Below, piece by piece: positions 33,939-41,691 of a DNA stretch of 49,723 bases. A program made the position numbers and the translations under genes. A model generated the notes under the pieces. That model saw only the letters and a program-made list of their open reading frames with translations, was not told the origin of the DNA and searched no databases. Position 1 is the stretch's first letter. Every line of letters starts with the position of its first letter. The stretch spans positions 1 to 49,723 of the forward strand of contig DLNM01000034.1 of assembly GCA_002479485.1 (NCBI GenBank), in the 5' to 3' direction. Source of the stretch: Firmicutes bacterium UBA7510. GTDB lineage: Bacteria > Bacillota > Clostridia > Tissierellales > Sedimentibacteraceae.

Positions 33939-36620
33939 ATGGCAAAACTAAAAGTACTAGAGCTTGCCAATAAAATTGGAAGAAAAAAGATGGGTTCGAA
34001 AAATGCTATTACAGAAAATGACCCAGAATATAAAATACTAGAGCCTGTTGTTTCCGATGAAATGGCAGAAGTAGCAATGTTTTTAGAATTCCGTCAACCA
34101 CAAAGTGCTGAAGAAATATCAAAAAAATGCGGAAAATCTTTTGAAAAAACAAAAGAACTTCTATGGGAATTGGCAGTTGATGGTGTAAGCTTTATATCTG
34201 AAATTGACGGAGTAGACAAGTACTGGCATGACACGTGGGTTCCAGGAATTATGGAAATGATGGTTAACAATAAGGAAAATGTAAAGAAATATCCGCAAAT
34301 TGCAGAGGCTTTTGAGGCATATGGAAGAAGAAGAGGACCTGCAACAGTTGGTAATTTTCCTGTTGGTATAGGACTTATGCGTGTTATTCCAATAGAAAAA
34401 TCTATTGAAGGTGAATCAAGGAGAGCTTCCTATGAGGAAGTATCTAAGTATTTATATGATAACGAGATTTTTTCTGTTTCAGATTGCTCCTGTAGAACAG
34501 CAAGAGAAGTTATGGGTGAAGGATGCGGGCATCTAAAGGAAGATATGTGTATTCAAATGGGCCATGCTGCTGAATACTATATCCGAACAGGCAGAGGTAG
34601 AAAAATAACTAGAGATGAAGCATTTGAAATTATCAAAAGAGCTGAAGAAAACGGATTAGTACATCAAATACCTAATACAGACGGCAATGGTAAAACCCAT
34701 GCAATATGCAACTGCTGTGGTTGTTCATGTTTATCCTTAAGAACTGCTGAAATGTTTTTAAATCCAGATATGGTTCGTTCAAACTATATATCTAAGGTAG
34801 ATAAAACAAAGTGTGTTGGTTGTGGTGAGTGTGTTGAAGGTTGTCAATTAAATGCATTAAAATTAGGTCAAAAGCTATGCAGTAAAACTCCAATTGAAGA
34901 ACCAAAGAGAGTGGATTTTCCATCTGATACAGAGTGGGGACCAGAGTATTGGAATCCTGACTATAGATATAATAGAAAAGAGGTTCTTGATTCAGGAACT
35001 GCTCCATGTAAAACAGAATGTCCTGCACATATTGCTATACCAGGATATATTAAGCTTGCATCACTTGGTAGATATACTGAAGCATTGGAGCTAATTAAGC
35101 AAGAAAACCCATTCCCTGCTGTATGTGGACGTATATGCCCAAGAAAATGTGAATCTGCATGTACCAGAGGTGATGTAGATGATCCAATCGCTATTGATGA
35201 TATTAAAAAGTTTATAGCAGAGCAGGATTTAAATGTTGATAAACGCTATATCCCTAAGTTAAGACATAAGTACGGAAAGAAAATTGCTGTAATTGGTGCT
35301 GGACCTGCTGGACTATCATGCGCATACTTTTTAGCTATTGATGGATATAAGGTTACGGTATTTGAAAAGCAAAATACGCTAGGCGGGATGTTAACTCTTG
35401 GAATACCATCCTTTAGACTAGAAAAAAACGTAGTAAATGCAGAAATTGATATATTAAAAGAACTAGGTGTTGAATTTAGAACTGGAATTGAAGTAGGTAA
35501 GGATATAACACTTGACACTTTAAGAAATGAAGGTTATAAAGCATTTTATATAGCAATTGGTGCTCAGGCAGGAAGAAAACTCGATATTGAGGGAGAAAAT
35601 GCAGAAGGTGTAATGACTGGTGTTGATTTCTTACGTGATGTTAATTTAGGTATTCACGCTAAACTTGAAGGTAATGTAGTAGTTATAGGTGGAGGTAATG
35701 TAGCTATAGACGTAGCACGTGCCGCTTCAAGAGTAGGTGCTACAAGTGTTAATATGTTCTGCCTTGAGAATCGTAATGAGATGCCAGCTCTTGATGAAGA
35801 AATAGAGGAAGCAATAGAAGAAAATATTGCTATTAATAACTCTTGGGGACCTAAGCGAATTGTTTATGAAAATGGTCATGTTATAGGAGTAGAATTTAAA
35901 AAATGTATTTCTGTATTTGATAAAGACGGTAAATTTAACCCAACTTATGATGAAAACGAAACTAAAATAGTTGAAGCAAATCATGTATTGATTTCTGTTG
36001 GTCAGGCTATAGATTTGGGTGGAATAGTTGAAGGTAGTAAAATAGAGTTAAATCCTAACAAAACCATAAAGGCTGATTCATTTACTTTCCAAACTGGTGA
36101 GTCGGATGTATTTGCTGGTGGGGATGTTGTAACAGGACCTAAATTTGCTATAGATGCTATTGCTTTAGGTAAACAAGGTGCTATTTCAATACATAGATAT
36201 GTTCAGCCAGGACAGAGTTTGACTATAGGCCGTAGTAAAAGAGAATTTAAATCACTTGACAAAAACAACGTTGACTTTAGTGGTTATGACCAAATACCAA
36301 GGCAAAAAGCATCTAATGACAATGAAATTAAATCAAAGGAGTCATTCAAGGATATTCGTGGACTATTGACTGAAGAGCAGATAAAAAAAGAAACTGAACG
36401 TTGTTTAAGCTGCGGTGCTACTGTTGTTGATGAATTTTTATGTGTTGGCTGTGGTGTTTGTACTACTAAGTGCAAGTTTGATGCAATTTCATTAGTTAGA
36501 AAGTACGATGGTGCTGGCGCATCATTATTAGACATGAAGCCTATAGTAGTTAGAAACGTAATAAAACGTAAAGGAAGAATAGTTGTTAAAAAGGCAAAAA
36601 AATTATTGGGTTTTAAATAA
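33939..36620 (+). CDS. 893-residue multi-Fe-S, FAD/NAD(P)-binding oxidoreductase (GltD-like)
   Basis: Domains in order: a winged-helix-like start (about 40-105, AEEISKKCGKSFEKTKELLW); a Cys-rich domain with CSCRTAREVMGEGCGH near 183 and ICNCCGCSC near 263; a ferredoxin motif CVGCGECVEGC (about 292); a GltD-type linker with CKTECPAHIAIPGY and CGRICPRKCESAC (from 356); an FAD Rossmann fold GAGPAGLSC (about 453); an NAD(P) site VVIGGGNVAIDVARA (about 585); FAGGDV (about 725); and a last Fe-S part with CVGCGVCTTKC (about 835). It should move electrons between NAD(P)H and an Fe-S partner. It sits between hypB and hypA, 40 bp after hypB. The partner is unknown. Confidence 0.88.
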   Translation: MAKLKVLELANKIGRKKMGSKNAITENDPEYKILEPVVSDEMAEVAMFLEFRQPQSAEEISKKCGKSFEKTKELLWELAVDGVSFISEIDGVDKYWHDTWVPGIMEMMVNNKENVKKYPQIAEAFEAYGRRRGPATVGNFPVGIGLMRVIPIEKSIEGESRRASYEEVSKYLYDNEIFSVSDCSCRTAREVMGEGCGHLKEDMCIQMGHAAEYYIRTGRGRKITRDEAFEIIKRAEENGLVHQIPNTDGNGKTHAICNCCGCSCLSLRTAEMFLNPDMVRSNYISKVDKTKCVGCGECVEGCQLNALKLGQKLCSKTPIEEPKRVDFPSDTEWGPEYWNPDYRYNRKEVLDSGTAPCKTECPAHIAIPGYIKLASLGRYTEALELIKQENPFPAVCGRICPRKCESACTRGDVDDPIAIDDIKKFIAEQDLNVDKRYIPKLRHKYGKKIAVIGAGPAGLSCAYFLAIDGYKVTVFEKQNTLGGMLTLGIPSFRLEKNVVNAEIDILKELGVEFRTGIEVGKDITLDTLRNEGYKAFYIAIGAQAGRKLDIEGENAEGVMTGVDFLRDVNLGIHAKLEGNVVVIGGGNVAIDVARAASRVGATSVNMFCLENRNEMPALDEEIEEAIEENIAINNSWGPKRIVYENGHVIGVEFKKCISVFDKDGKFNPTYDENETKIVEANHVLISVGQAIDLGGIVEGSKIELNPNKTIKADSFTFQTGESDVFAGGDVVTGPKFAIDAIALGKQGAISIHRYVQPGQSLTIGRSKREFKSLDKNNVDFSGYDQIPRQKASNDNEIKSKESFKDIRGLLTEEQIKKETERCLSCGATVVDEFLCVGCGVCTTKCKFDAISLVRKYDGAGASLLDMKPIVVRNVIKRKGRIVVKKAKKLLGFK

Positions 36621-36635
36621 GGACGGTAAAATTTT

Positions 36636-36977
36636 ATGCATGAGCTTGGTATAATGATTGAAGTTGTAAAGACAGTAGAAAATTTTGCTAAAAATAATGG
36701 AGTTACAAAAATAGATACTTTAGTTCTTCAAATTGGAGAACTAGCTCCAGTAGTACCAAGATACATTGAGGCTTGTTATCCAGCAGCAATTGATAACACA
36801 ATTTTGCAAGATACTAAGCTGAAAATTGAGGTAACGCCGGGTAATGGTATATGTAAGCATTGCAACAAGGTTTTTAATGTAATTGAAAATAACAAAAAAT
36901 GTCCTAAATGTGGAAGCAGAAGATTTGATTTGTTATGTGGTAGAGAGTTTATGATTAAAGAAATAGTTGCTTGCTGA
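36636..36977 (+). CDS. hypA: HypA-type nickel metallochaperone
   Basis: The 113-residue protein starts with the nickel-binding M1-H2-E3 and has the zinc-binding pairs C73-x2-C76 (CKHC) and C89-x2-C92 (CPKC), plus LQIGELAPVVP. HypA binds nickel and passes it on together with HypB. The length is normal. It starts 16 bp after the flavoprotein gene, so it belongs to the same transcript; the ribosome site is weak (AAGGA, long spacing). Its presence without hydrogenase structural genes suggests either a hydrogenase elsewhere or another nickel client. Confidence 0.92.
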   Translation: MHELGIMIEVVKTVENFAKNNGVTKIDTLVLQIGELAPVVPRYIEACYPAAIDNTILQDTKLKIEVTPGNGICKHCNKVFNVIENNKKCPKCGSRRFDLLCGREFMIKEIVAC

Positions 36978-37014
36978 AAATATTTACACACAAAATTATA
37001 GGAGGAGGGGTTTT

Positions 37015-38004
37015 ATGTTTACTTTTAATTATGCAGAAGGTGCAACACTTTTTTCAGCATGGGGAATGTGGTTTGTAATCTTTGCAGGTTTATTTTTATT
37101 CAATGAATTCGCTAGAAGATGGAAATGGGCTGGATTCTTCTCTTTTGTTATTTTGCCTGTAGTTTTAACTATAATATGGGCAACTGTACTTAAGGATGTA
37201 ACTTATACAGACTGGTTCCATCTTGCTAAGGTATATTCTGCAACAGCAGGATGTATTGGTTTTTGGTGTATAAGACACCTTGAAAGAAAAGATAGGTTAA
37301 CTGGAGAGGTTAAGTGGAGACTTGCAGATAATAAGATTGCTCTATGTTTTCCTCCATTGATACTAGCTATTAACATATTAGAAGCAGTGGCTAGAGATAT
37401 TGAGGTTGGAGCATCATTTTGGTTAATTAATTCTGGTGCAATAGAGGGTGAAGTAATAGGTGTGATGGGTGGACCATGGAACTTTATGAATGCAGCGGCA
37501 GGTATACTTAATATTATAACAATAACCGGTTGGTTTGGTATTGTTATTCGTAAACAAACACAAAAGGATAAAAGTAGGGATATGCTATGGCCTGATATGT
37601 TATGGTTTTGGATTATAGCTTATGATTTATGGAATTTTACTTATACATACAACTGTATACCTACTCATTCATGGTATGCTGGATTTGCACTTTTACTAGC
37701 ACCAACACTATGTGCATTTACAGTTGGAAAAGGTGCTTGGCTACAGCATAGAGCACAAACTCTTGCGATTTGGTGTATGTTTGCACAAACATTTCCCGCA
37801 TTTCAGGATGTTGGAAAATTTGTTGTAACATCTACTTATAACCCAACCATTTACACTGTATTTGGAGTATTAGCTCTTGGAAGTAACGCCTTAGTATTTA
37901 TTTATATGATTTATAAAATAAGAAAGACAAATAAAAATCCTTACAAGGGCGAACTATATTCAGACCATAAGAAATATAAAGAAGTTGAAGCAATGGCAGA
38001 ATAA
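37015..38004 (+). CDS. Polytopic membrane protein, DUF5692-like
   Basis: The 329-residue protein has about eight hydrophobic segments and is unusually rich in Trp, with blocks such as FSAWGMWFVIFAGLFLFNEF, GGPWNFMNAAAGILNIIT, WFWIIAYDLWNFTYTYNC and PTHSWYAGFALLLAPTLC. I believe it belongs to the uncharacterised DUF5692 group, though I am not certain of the number. No transport signature is visible. Conserved Trp, Asn, His and acidic residues inside the membrane part could serve a cofactor or substrate. The ATG at 37015 has GGAGGAGG 6 bases upstream. It lies 37 bp after hypA, in the hyp operon. Confidence 0.75.
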   Translation: MFTFNYAEGATLFSAWGMWFVIFAGLFLFNEFARRWKWAGFFSFVILPVVLTIIWATVLKDVTYTDWFHLAKVYSATAGCIGFWCIRHLERKDRLTGEVKWRLADNKIALCFPPLILAINILEAVARDIEVGASFWLINSGAIEGEVIGVMGGPWNFMNAAAGILNIITITGWFGIVIRKQTQKDKSRDMLWPDMLWFWIIAYDLWNFTYTYNCIPTHSWYAGFALLLAPTLCAFTVGKGAWLQHRAQTLAIWCMFAQTFPAFQDVGKFVVTSTYNPTIYTVFGVLALGSNALVFIYMIYKIRKTNKNPYKGELYSDHKKYKEVEAMAE

Positions 38005-38010
38005 AATTTG

Positions 38011-38040
38011 TTGAAATCTGTTATCATTCTATGATAAAAT
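38011..38040 (+). promoter_or_regulatory. Possible tetR promoter with internal palindrome
   Basis: TTGAAA (38011-38016), an 18-base spacer and TAAAAT (38035-38040). The palindrome TTATCAT-TCT-ATGATAA (38021-38037) lies between the two boxes and could be an operator. It differs in sequence from the palindrome at 33165. Confidence 0.5.
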
Positions 38041-38073
38041 AGTTAGGAATAAATTATAAGGAAAAAGAATGAT

Positions 38074-38679
38074 ATGAGTGAAATTAACAAAAGAAAGCAA
38101 CGTATTATAGATGCTACAATTGAAGTTTTAAAGGAAAACTCAATTGAAGAAACTACAGTAAGAAAGATAGCGGCAAAGGCTGGACTTACAACGGGAGCAT
38201 TATATCATCATTATAGAAATAAAGATGAAATATTATTTGACGTAATTACACAGTCTCTTCAATTTACACATAAAATGGTGGAAGCAGTAAAGAGTGATAA
38301 AGCATCTTGTGAGAAGGAAAAATTGCTTGCAAAAATTGTTTCTGAAGTTACTAAAAGACTTTCAAAAGTTGATGAACAAAAACTTCACCTACTTTTACTT
38401 AGCGACGTAATTGCTAGAAATAGAGAGATAATAGATAAGTATCAAGTAAATTATTCTGAAATTATAAATAATACTGGAAATTTATTTGCAAATGCATTTG
38501 GAATAGAAAATAACGAATATAAAAATGCAGTTGCGTCTATATTAATAGCTGCTATAGATGGACTCGCTATGCAACAAGCGCTAGGTGTTTTGCCAAAAGA
38601 ACAAGAAAAAATGATTGAAATTTTTAATTCGTTTTTTGTTGAAAGCATACCATTGTTTCTGAAAAACAAAATGAAGTAA
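38074..38679 (+). CDS. TetR family transcriptional regulator
   Basis: The 201-residue protein has an N-terminal TetR helix-turn-helix: RIIDATIEVLKENSIEETTV, then KIAAKAGLTTGALYHHYRNKDEIL. The all-helical C-terminal half is a ligand-binding and dimer domain, with no assigned ligand. TetR proteins usually repress their own neighbourhood; the 20-bp palindrome over the hypB start of transcription (33165) and another in its own promoter (38021) are candidates. AAGGA lies about 11 bases before the ATG. It is the last gene before a terminator. Confidence 0.93.
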   Translation: MSEINKRKQRIIDATIEVLKENSIEETTVRKIAAKAGLTTGALYHHYRNKDEILFDVITQSLQFTHKMVEAVKSDKASCEKEKLLAKIVSEVTKRLSKVDEQKLHLLLLSDVIARNREIIDKYQVNYSEIINNTGNLFANAFGIENNEYKNAVASILIAAIDGLAMQQALGVLPKEQEKMIEIFNSFFVESIPLFLKNKMK

Positions 38680-38705
38680 AAATTTGAGCTAAATAAATAC
38701 ATAAT

Positions 38706-38752
38706 AAAGGCACATTAATTATAGTAGAAGACTATATATAATGTGCCTTTTA
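38706..38752 (+). terminator. Terminator after tetR
   Basis: AAAGGCACATTA (38706-38717) pairs with TAATGTGCCTTT (38739-38750) around a further partly paired loop, with TT next. Confidence 0.8.
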
Positions 38753-38792
38753 AAATATATTTATTAATAATATTAAAATAATTTTATTAAAA

Positions 38793-38840
38793 ATGACTCT
38801 ACATGGTTGAGGCTATGATATAATATGCTTAGCATATTTA
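38793..38840 (+). repeat. Palindrome plus extended -10 module, copy D (upstream of GNAT gene)
   Basis: An imperfect palindrome CTCTAC-ATG-GTTGAG (38797-38811), then GCTATGATATAAT with TATAAT at 38819-38824, running into the second palindrome ATATGC-TTA-GCATAT (38823-38837). The same order is seen in copy B. The GNAT gene starts about 90 bp downstream. ACTACAGAATAGT just after it (38841) resembles ACTACAGAGTAGT at 26045. Confidence 0.7.
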
Positions 38841-38926
38841 CTACAGAATAGTTTAATGTAAGCATATTAAAATTATAAAAGGATTCTATCAATTGAAGAA
38901 TAAATAAATATCTAGAAGGTGAACTA

Positions 38927-39379
38927 ATGAAAATTGAATTTAAAATAATTGATAGCTTTAATAAGGAAGAGGTTTTGAAATTAAATGTAAAAAGTAGTCA
39001 AAGAGGTTTTGTAGAAACAACAAAGGAATGTCTTGATGAGTCTGATGAATTGTCACTATGGAGACCAACTGCAATATATGTAGATAATATATTAGTCGGT
39101 TTCGCTATGTACGGCTTTTGGAAGTATGAAGGTGATTATGGAAGAGTTTGGCTAGATAGGTTTTTGATTGATGAACATTATCAAGGACATGGATATGCTA
39201 AACCTATACTAAGTTCCCTTATAAATAAAATAATTGAAGAATATAAATGTAAAGAAATTTATCTTAGCTTATATGAAGATAATGAAATTGCATGTAAAAT
39301 ATATAAAAAATTAGGCTTTGATTTTAATGGTGAGCTTGATATAAATGGTGAAAAGGTAATGGTGTTAGGGGTATTATGA
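38927..39379 (+). CDS. GNAT family N-acetyltransferase (polyamine-acetyltransferase-like)
   Basis: The 150-residue protein has the GNAT fold: VGFAMYGFW (beta 4), VWLDRFLIDEHYQGHGYAKPIL with the acetyl-CoA loop Q-G-H-G-Y-A, and LSLYEDNEIACKIYKKLGF. The layout resembles spermine/spermidine acetyltransferases such as BltD, but the substrate is not certain. AAGGTG precedes the ATG. The stop overlaps the next start (ATGA, 4 bases), so it is translated together with the response regulator and belongs to the signalling operon, perhaps as a resistance enzyme. Confidence 0.88.
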   Translation: MKIEFKIIDSFNKEEVLKLNVKSSQRGFVETTKECLDESDELSLWRPTAIYVDNILVGFAMYGFWKYEGDYGRVWLDRFLIDEHYQGHGYAKPILSSLINKIIEEYKCKEIYLSLYEDNEIACKIYKKLGFDFNGELDINGEKVMVLGVL

Positions 39380-40050
39380 TAAATATTTTGATTATAGAAG
39401 ATGATTTCACTTTAAGTAATGGAATAAGGCTTGCTTTAAAAAGTGATGACTATAGCATAGAACAGGCATATGATATAAAAACTGCATACGAAAAAATTAA
39501 TTGCAACCCATTTGATTTAATAATACTTGATATTAATCTGCCAGATGGAAATGGACTTGAGTTACTCGCTAAAATAAAAAAACATTTTCAGGTGTCTGTT
39601 ATTATTTTAACTGCCAATAATTTAGAAATTGATATTGTAACAGGTCTCGAGATGGGGGCAGATGATTATATCACAAAGCCATTTAGTCTTATGGTTTTAA
39701 GAGCGAGAGTAAATACGCAATTAAGAAAAACAGTATCAAAAACATTCTGTGTGCAAATTGAAAGCTATTTATTTAATTTTGATGCTATGGAATTTAAGAA
39801 AAATAACAGTATCATAGAACTCAGTAAAACTGAACAAAAATTGCTTAGATTATTAGTTGAGAATAGAGGCAACACTCTAACTAGAGATTATTTGGTTGAT
39901 AGAATCTGGACAGATGGAGCAGAGTATGTGGATGAAAATGCTTTGTCAGTAACAGTAAAAAGATTAAGAGATAAGTTAGAGGATACACCATCTAAGCCTA
40001 CATATATTAAAACAGTCTATGGAATTGGATATACTTGGGCGGTGAAATAA
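39376..40050 (+). CDS. OmpR-family response regulator
   Basis: The 224-residue protein has a receiver domain with the phosphate-accepting D52 in LIILDINLPDGNG, switch residues in VIILTAN and the Lys in DYITKPFS, then a winged-helix DNA-binding domain ending KTVYGIGYTW. It overlaps the GNAT gene by 4 bases, and its stop is followed at once by the kinase ATG. With the soluble kinase and ABC transporter it forms a Bce/Vra-like sensing unit. Likely targets include the promoter region in front of the ABC genes (40894-41007), where ATAGATTCTT is repeated. Confidence 0.94.
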   Translation: MINILIIEDDFTLSNGIRLALKSDDYSIEQAYDIKTAYEKINCNPFDLIILDINLPDGNGLELLAKIKKHFQVSVIILTANNLEIDIVTGLEMGADDYITKPFSLMVLRARVNTQLRKTVSKTFCVQIESYLFNFDAMEFKKNNSIIELSKTEQKLLRLLVENRGNTLTRDYLVDRIWTDGAEYVDENALSVTVKRLRDKLEDTPSKPTYIKTVYGIGYTWAVK

Positions 40051-40893
40051 ATGAGATTTACAAGTGTTAGAAAAACCATTAAGAATTTAAACAAAATGAT
40101 TGATTGTGTGATAGATGGTACTTTTAGTGAGGCTACCTTTGATGAATCATTATTATCATCACTGGAAGCAAAGCTTAAACGATATCTTTCTCATAGCCAT
40201 ATGATCTCACAAAAACTAGAGGAAGAAAAAAATGTTATCAAATCATTAATTTCTGACATATCACATCAAACTAAAACTCCCATTGCAAACATAATGCTAT
40301 ATTCATCTCTTTTAATGGAGCAAGATAATATATCAGATGATACAAGGAACATGATTGAACAGGTAAACCTGCAAAGTCAAAAGCTAGATTTTCTTATAGA
40401 GGCTTTGATTACAGCATCGAGATTAGAAACTGGTATTATTAGTGTGAATCCTATAAAAAACTCAATAAGTGAGCTTGTTGACAATATTCTAATACAAATA
40501 GAGTCAAAGAGTAAGGCAAAAAATATAGACATAACAACAGACATAGAAGAAGGTTATGCAATATTTGACATGAAGTGGACTGTTGAAGCTATATACAATA
40601 TAGTAGAGAATGCTGTAAAGTACACACAAAATGGAGGAAGTGTTAAAATCATAGCTATTCCATACGAGCTTTTTTATCGTATAGATATAATTGATAACGG
40701 TATAGGTATTGAGGATAAGGATTTATGTAAAATATTTCAAAGATTTTACCGATCGCAAAATGTTCAGCAAATAGAGGGAGTAGGAATAGGGCTATATCTA
40801 ACAAGAGAAATAATATCATCTGAAGGTGGCTATATAAAGGTTGCATCAAAAATCAATGAAGATACAACATTTTCGGTGTTTTTACCTAAATAA
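40051..40893 (+). CDS. Soluble sensor histidine kinase (no membrane segments)
   Basis: The 280-residue protein has a short N-terminal helix region, a HisKA domain with H72 in ISDISHQTKTPI, and an ATPase domain with NIVENAVKYT (N box), IIDNGIGI and GVGIGLYLTREI. It has no hydrophobic segment, so it cannot sense through the membrane by itself; it may be activated by a partner such as the ABC permease encoded just downstream, or by an internal signal. It follows the response regulator without a gap. Kinases of this soluble type occur beside ABC transporters in clostridia. Confidence 0.92.
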   Translation: MRFTSVRKTIKNLNKMIDCVIDGTFSEATFDESLLSSLEAKLKRYLSHSHMISQKLEEEKNVIKSLISDISHQTKTPIANIMLYSSLLMEQDNISDDTRNMIEQVNLQSQKLDFLIEALITASRLETGIISVNPIKNSISELVDNILIQIESKSKAKNIDITTDIEEGYAIFDMKWTVEAIYNIVENAVKYTQNGGSVKIIAIPYELFYRIDIIDNGIGIEDKDLCKIFQRFYRSQNVQQIEGVGIGLYLTREIISSEGGYIKVASKINEDTTFSVFLPK

Positions 40894-40895
40894 GA

Positions 40896-40924
40896 ATAGA
40901 TTCTTTCAAAATTGATAGATTCTT
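40896..40924. promoter_or_regulatory. Direct repeats upstream of the ABC transporter
   Basis: ATAGATTCTT occurs at 40896-40905 and 40915-40924, 19 bases apart. Response regulators of the OmpR class bind direct repeats about two helical turns apart, so this is a candidate site for the regulator encoded upstream. Confidence 0.4.
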
Positions 40925-40954
40925 GAAATAATATAGAAAGATTTTAGTGTTAAT

Positions 40955-40993
40955 ATAGTCTATGTAATAAGGAAATGAACATAGACTATTTTT
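40955..40993 (+). terminator. Hairpin and T run before the ABC transporter (attenuator candidate)
   Basis: ATAGTCTATG (40955-40964) pairs perfectly with CATAGACTAT (40980-40989), loop of 15 bases, followed by a T run (40989-40993). The ribosome site of the ABC gene begins 3 bases later, so the hairpin could reduce readthrough from the kinase gene or act as a regulated attenuator. Confidence 0.6.
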
Positions 40994-41007
40994 ATTGGAG
41001 GATTAAA

Positions 41008-41691
41008 ATGATTATACTACAAACTAACAATTTGAAAAAATATTATGGTAATGAAGAAAGCACAATGGTAAAGGCACTAGATAATGTTAATGTATCAATA
41101 GATAGTGGAGAATTTGTTGCAATAGTAGGAACATCTGGAAGTGGTAAATCTACAATGCTACATATGCTTGGTGGACTTGATAGACCAACTAGTGGGAATG
41201 TTATAGTAGATGATAAGGATATTTTTACACTAAAGGATGACGAGCTTACTATATTTAGAAGAAGAAAAATAGGCTTTGTTTTTCAGAATTATAATTTAGT
41301 GCCAGTGTTAAATGTATATGAAAATATTGTTTTACCAATAGAGTTAGATGGAAATAAGCCTGATAAGGGATATGTAAATACAATCATTAAAACTCTAGGA
41401 CTTGAAAGTAAGCTAGAGAGTCTTCCAAATAACCTCTCTGGGGGACAGCAGCAAAGAGTTGCTATCGCTAGAGCACTTGCTACTAAACCGGCTATAATAC
41501 TTGCTGATGAGCCAACAGGTAATTTAGACAGCAAAACTAGCCTTGATGTTATGGGACTTTTAAAGGTTACAAGTGAAAGATTTAAGCAAACCATAGTTAT
41601 GATTACACACAATGAAGAGATTGCTCAAATGGCAGACCGAATTATACGTATAGAAGATGGCAAAATCATAGGTGGTGGAAGAAATGCTTAA
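41008..41691 (+). CDS. ABC transporter ATP-binding protein (BceA/MacB type)
   Basis: The 227-residue ATPase has Walker A GTSGSGKS (41-48), Q-loop FQNYNL, signature LSGGQQQRVAIARAL, Walker B IILADEPTG and the H-loop TH. It energises the large FtsX-type permease encoded next, forming a unit that commonly gives resistance to antimicrobial peptides. The ATG at 41008 has GGAGG 6 bases upstream; an earlier in-frame ATG at 40975 lies inside the predicted hairpin. It overlaps the permease start by 8 bases. Confidence 0.95.
   Translation: MIILQTNNLKKYYGNEESTMVKALDNVNVSIDSGEFVAIVGTSGSGKSTMLHMLGGLDRPTSGNVIVDDKDIFTLKDDELTIFRRRKIGFVFQNYNLVPVLNVYENIVLPIELDGNKPDKGYVNTIIKTLGLESKLESLPNNLSGGQQQRVAIARALATKPAIILADEPTGNLDSKTSLDVMGLLKVTSERFKQTIVMITHNEEIAQMADRIIRIEDGKIIGGGRNA

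Noticed and set aside
33227..38004. NiFe hydrogenase operon
   Set aside because: HypA and HypB are present, but no large or small subunit, no hypC/D/E/F and no maturation protease; the membrane protein lacks cytochrome-b-type features that I could recognise.
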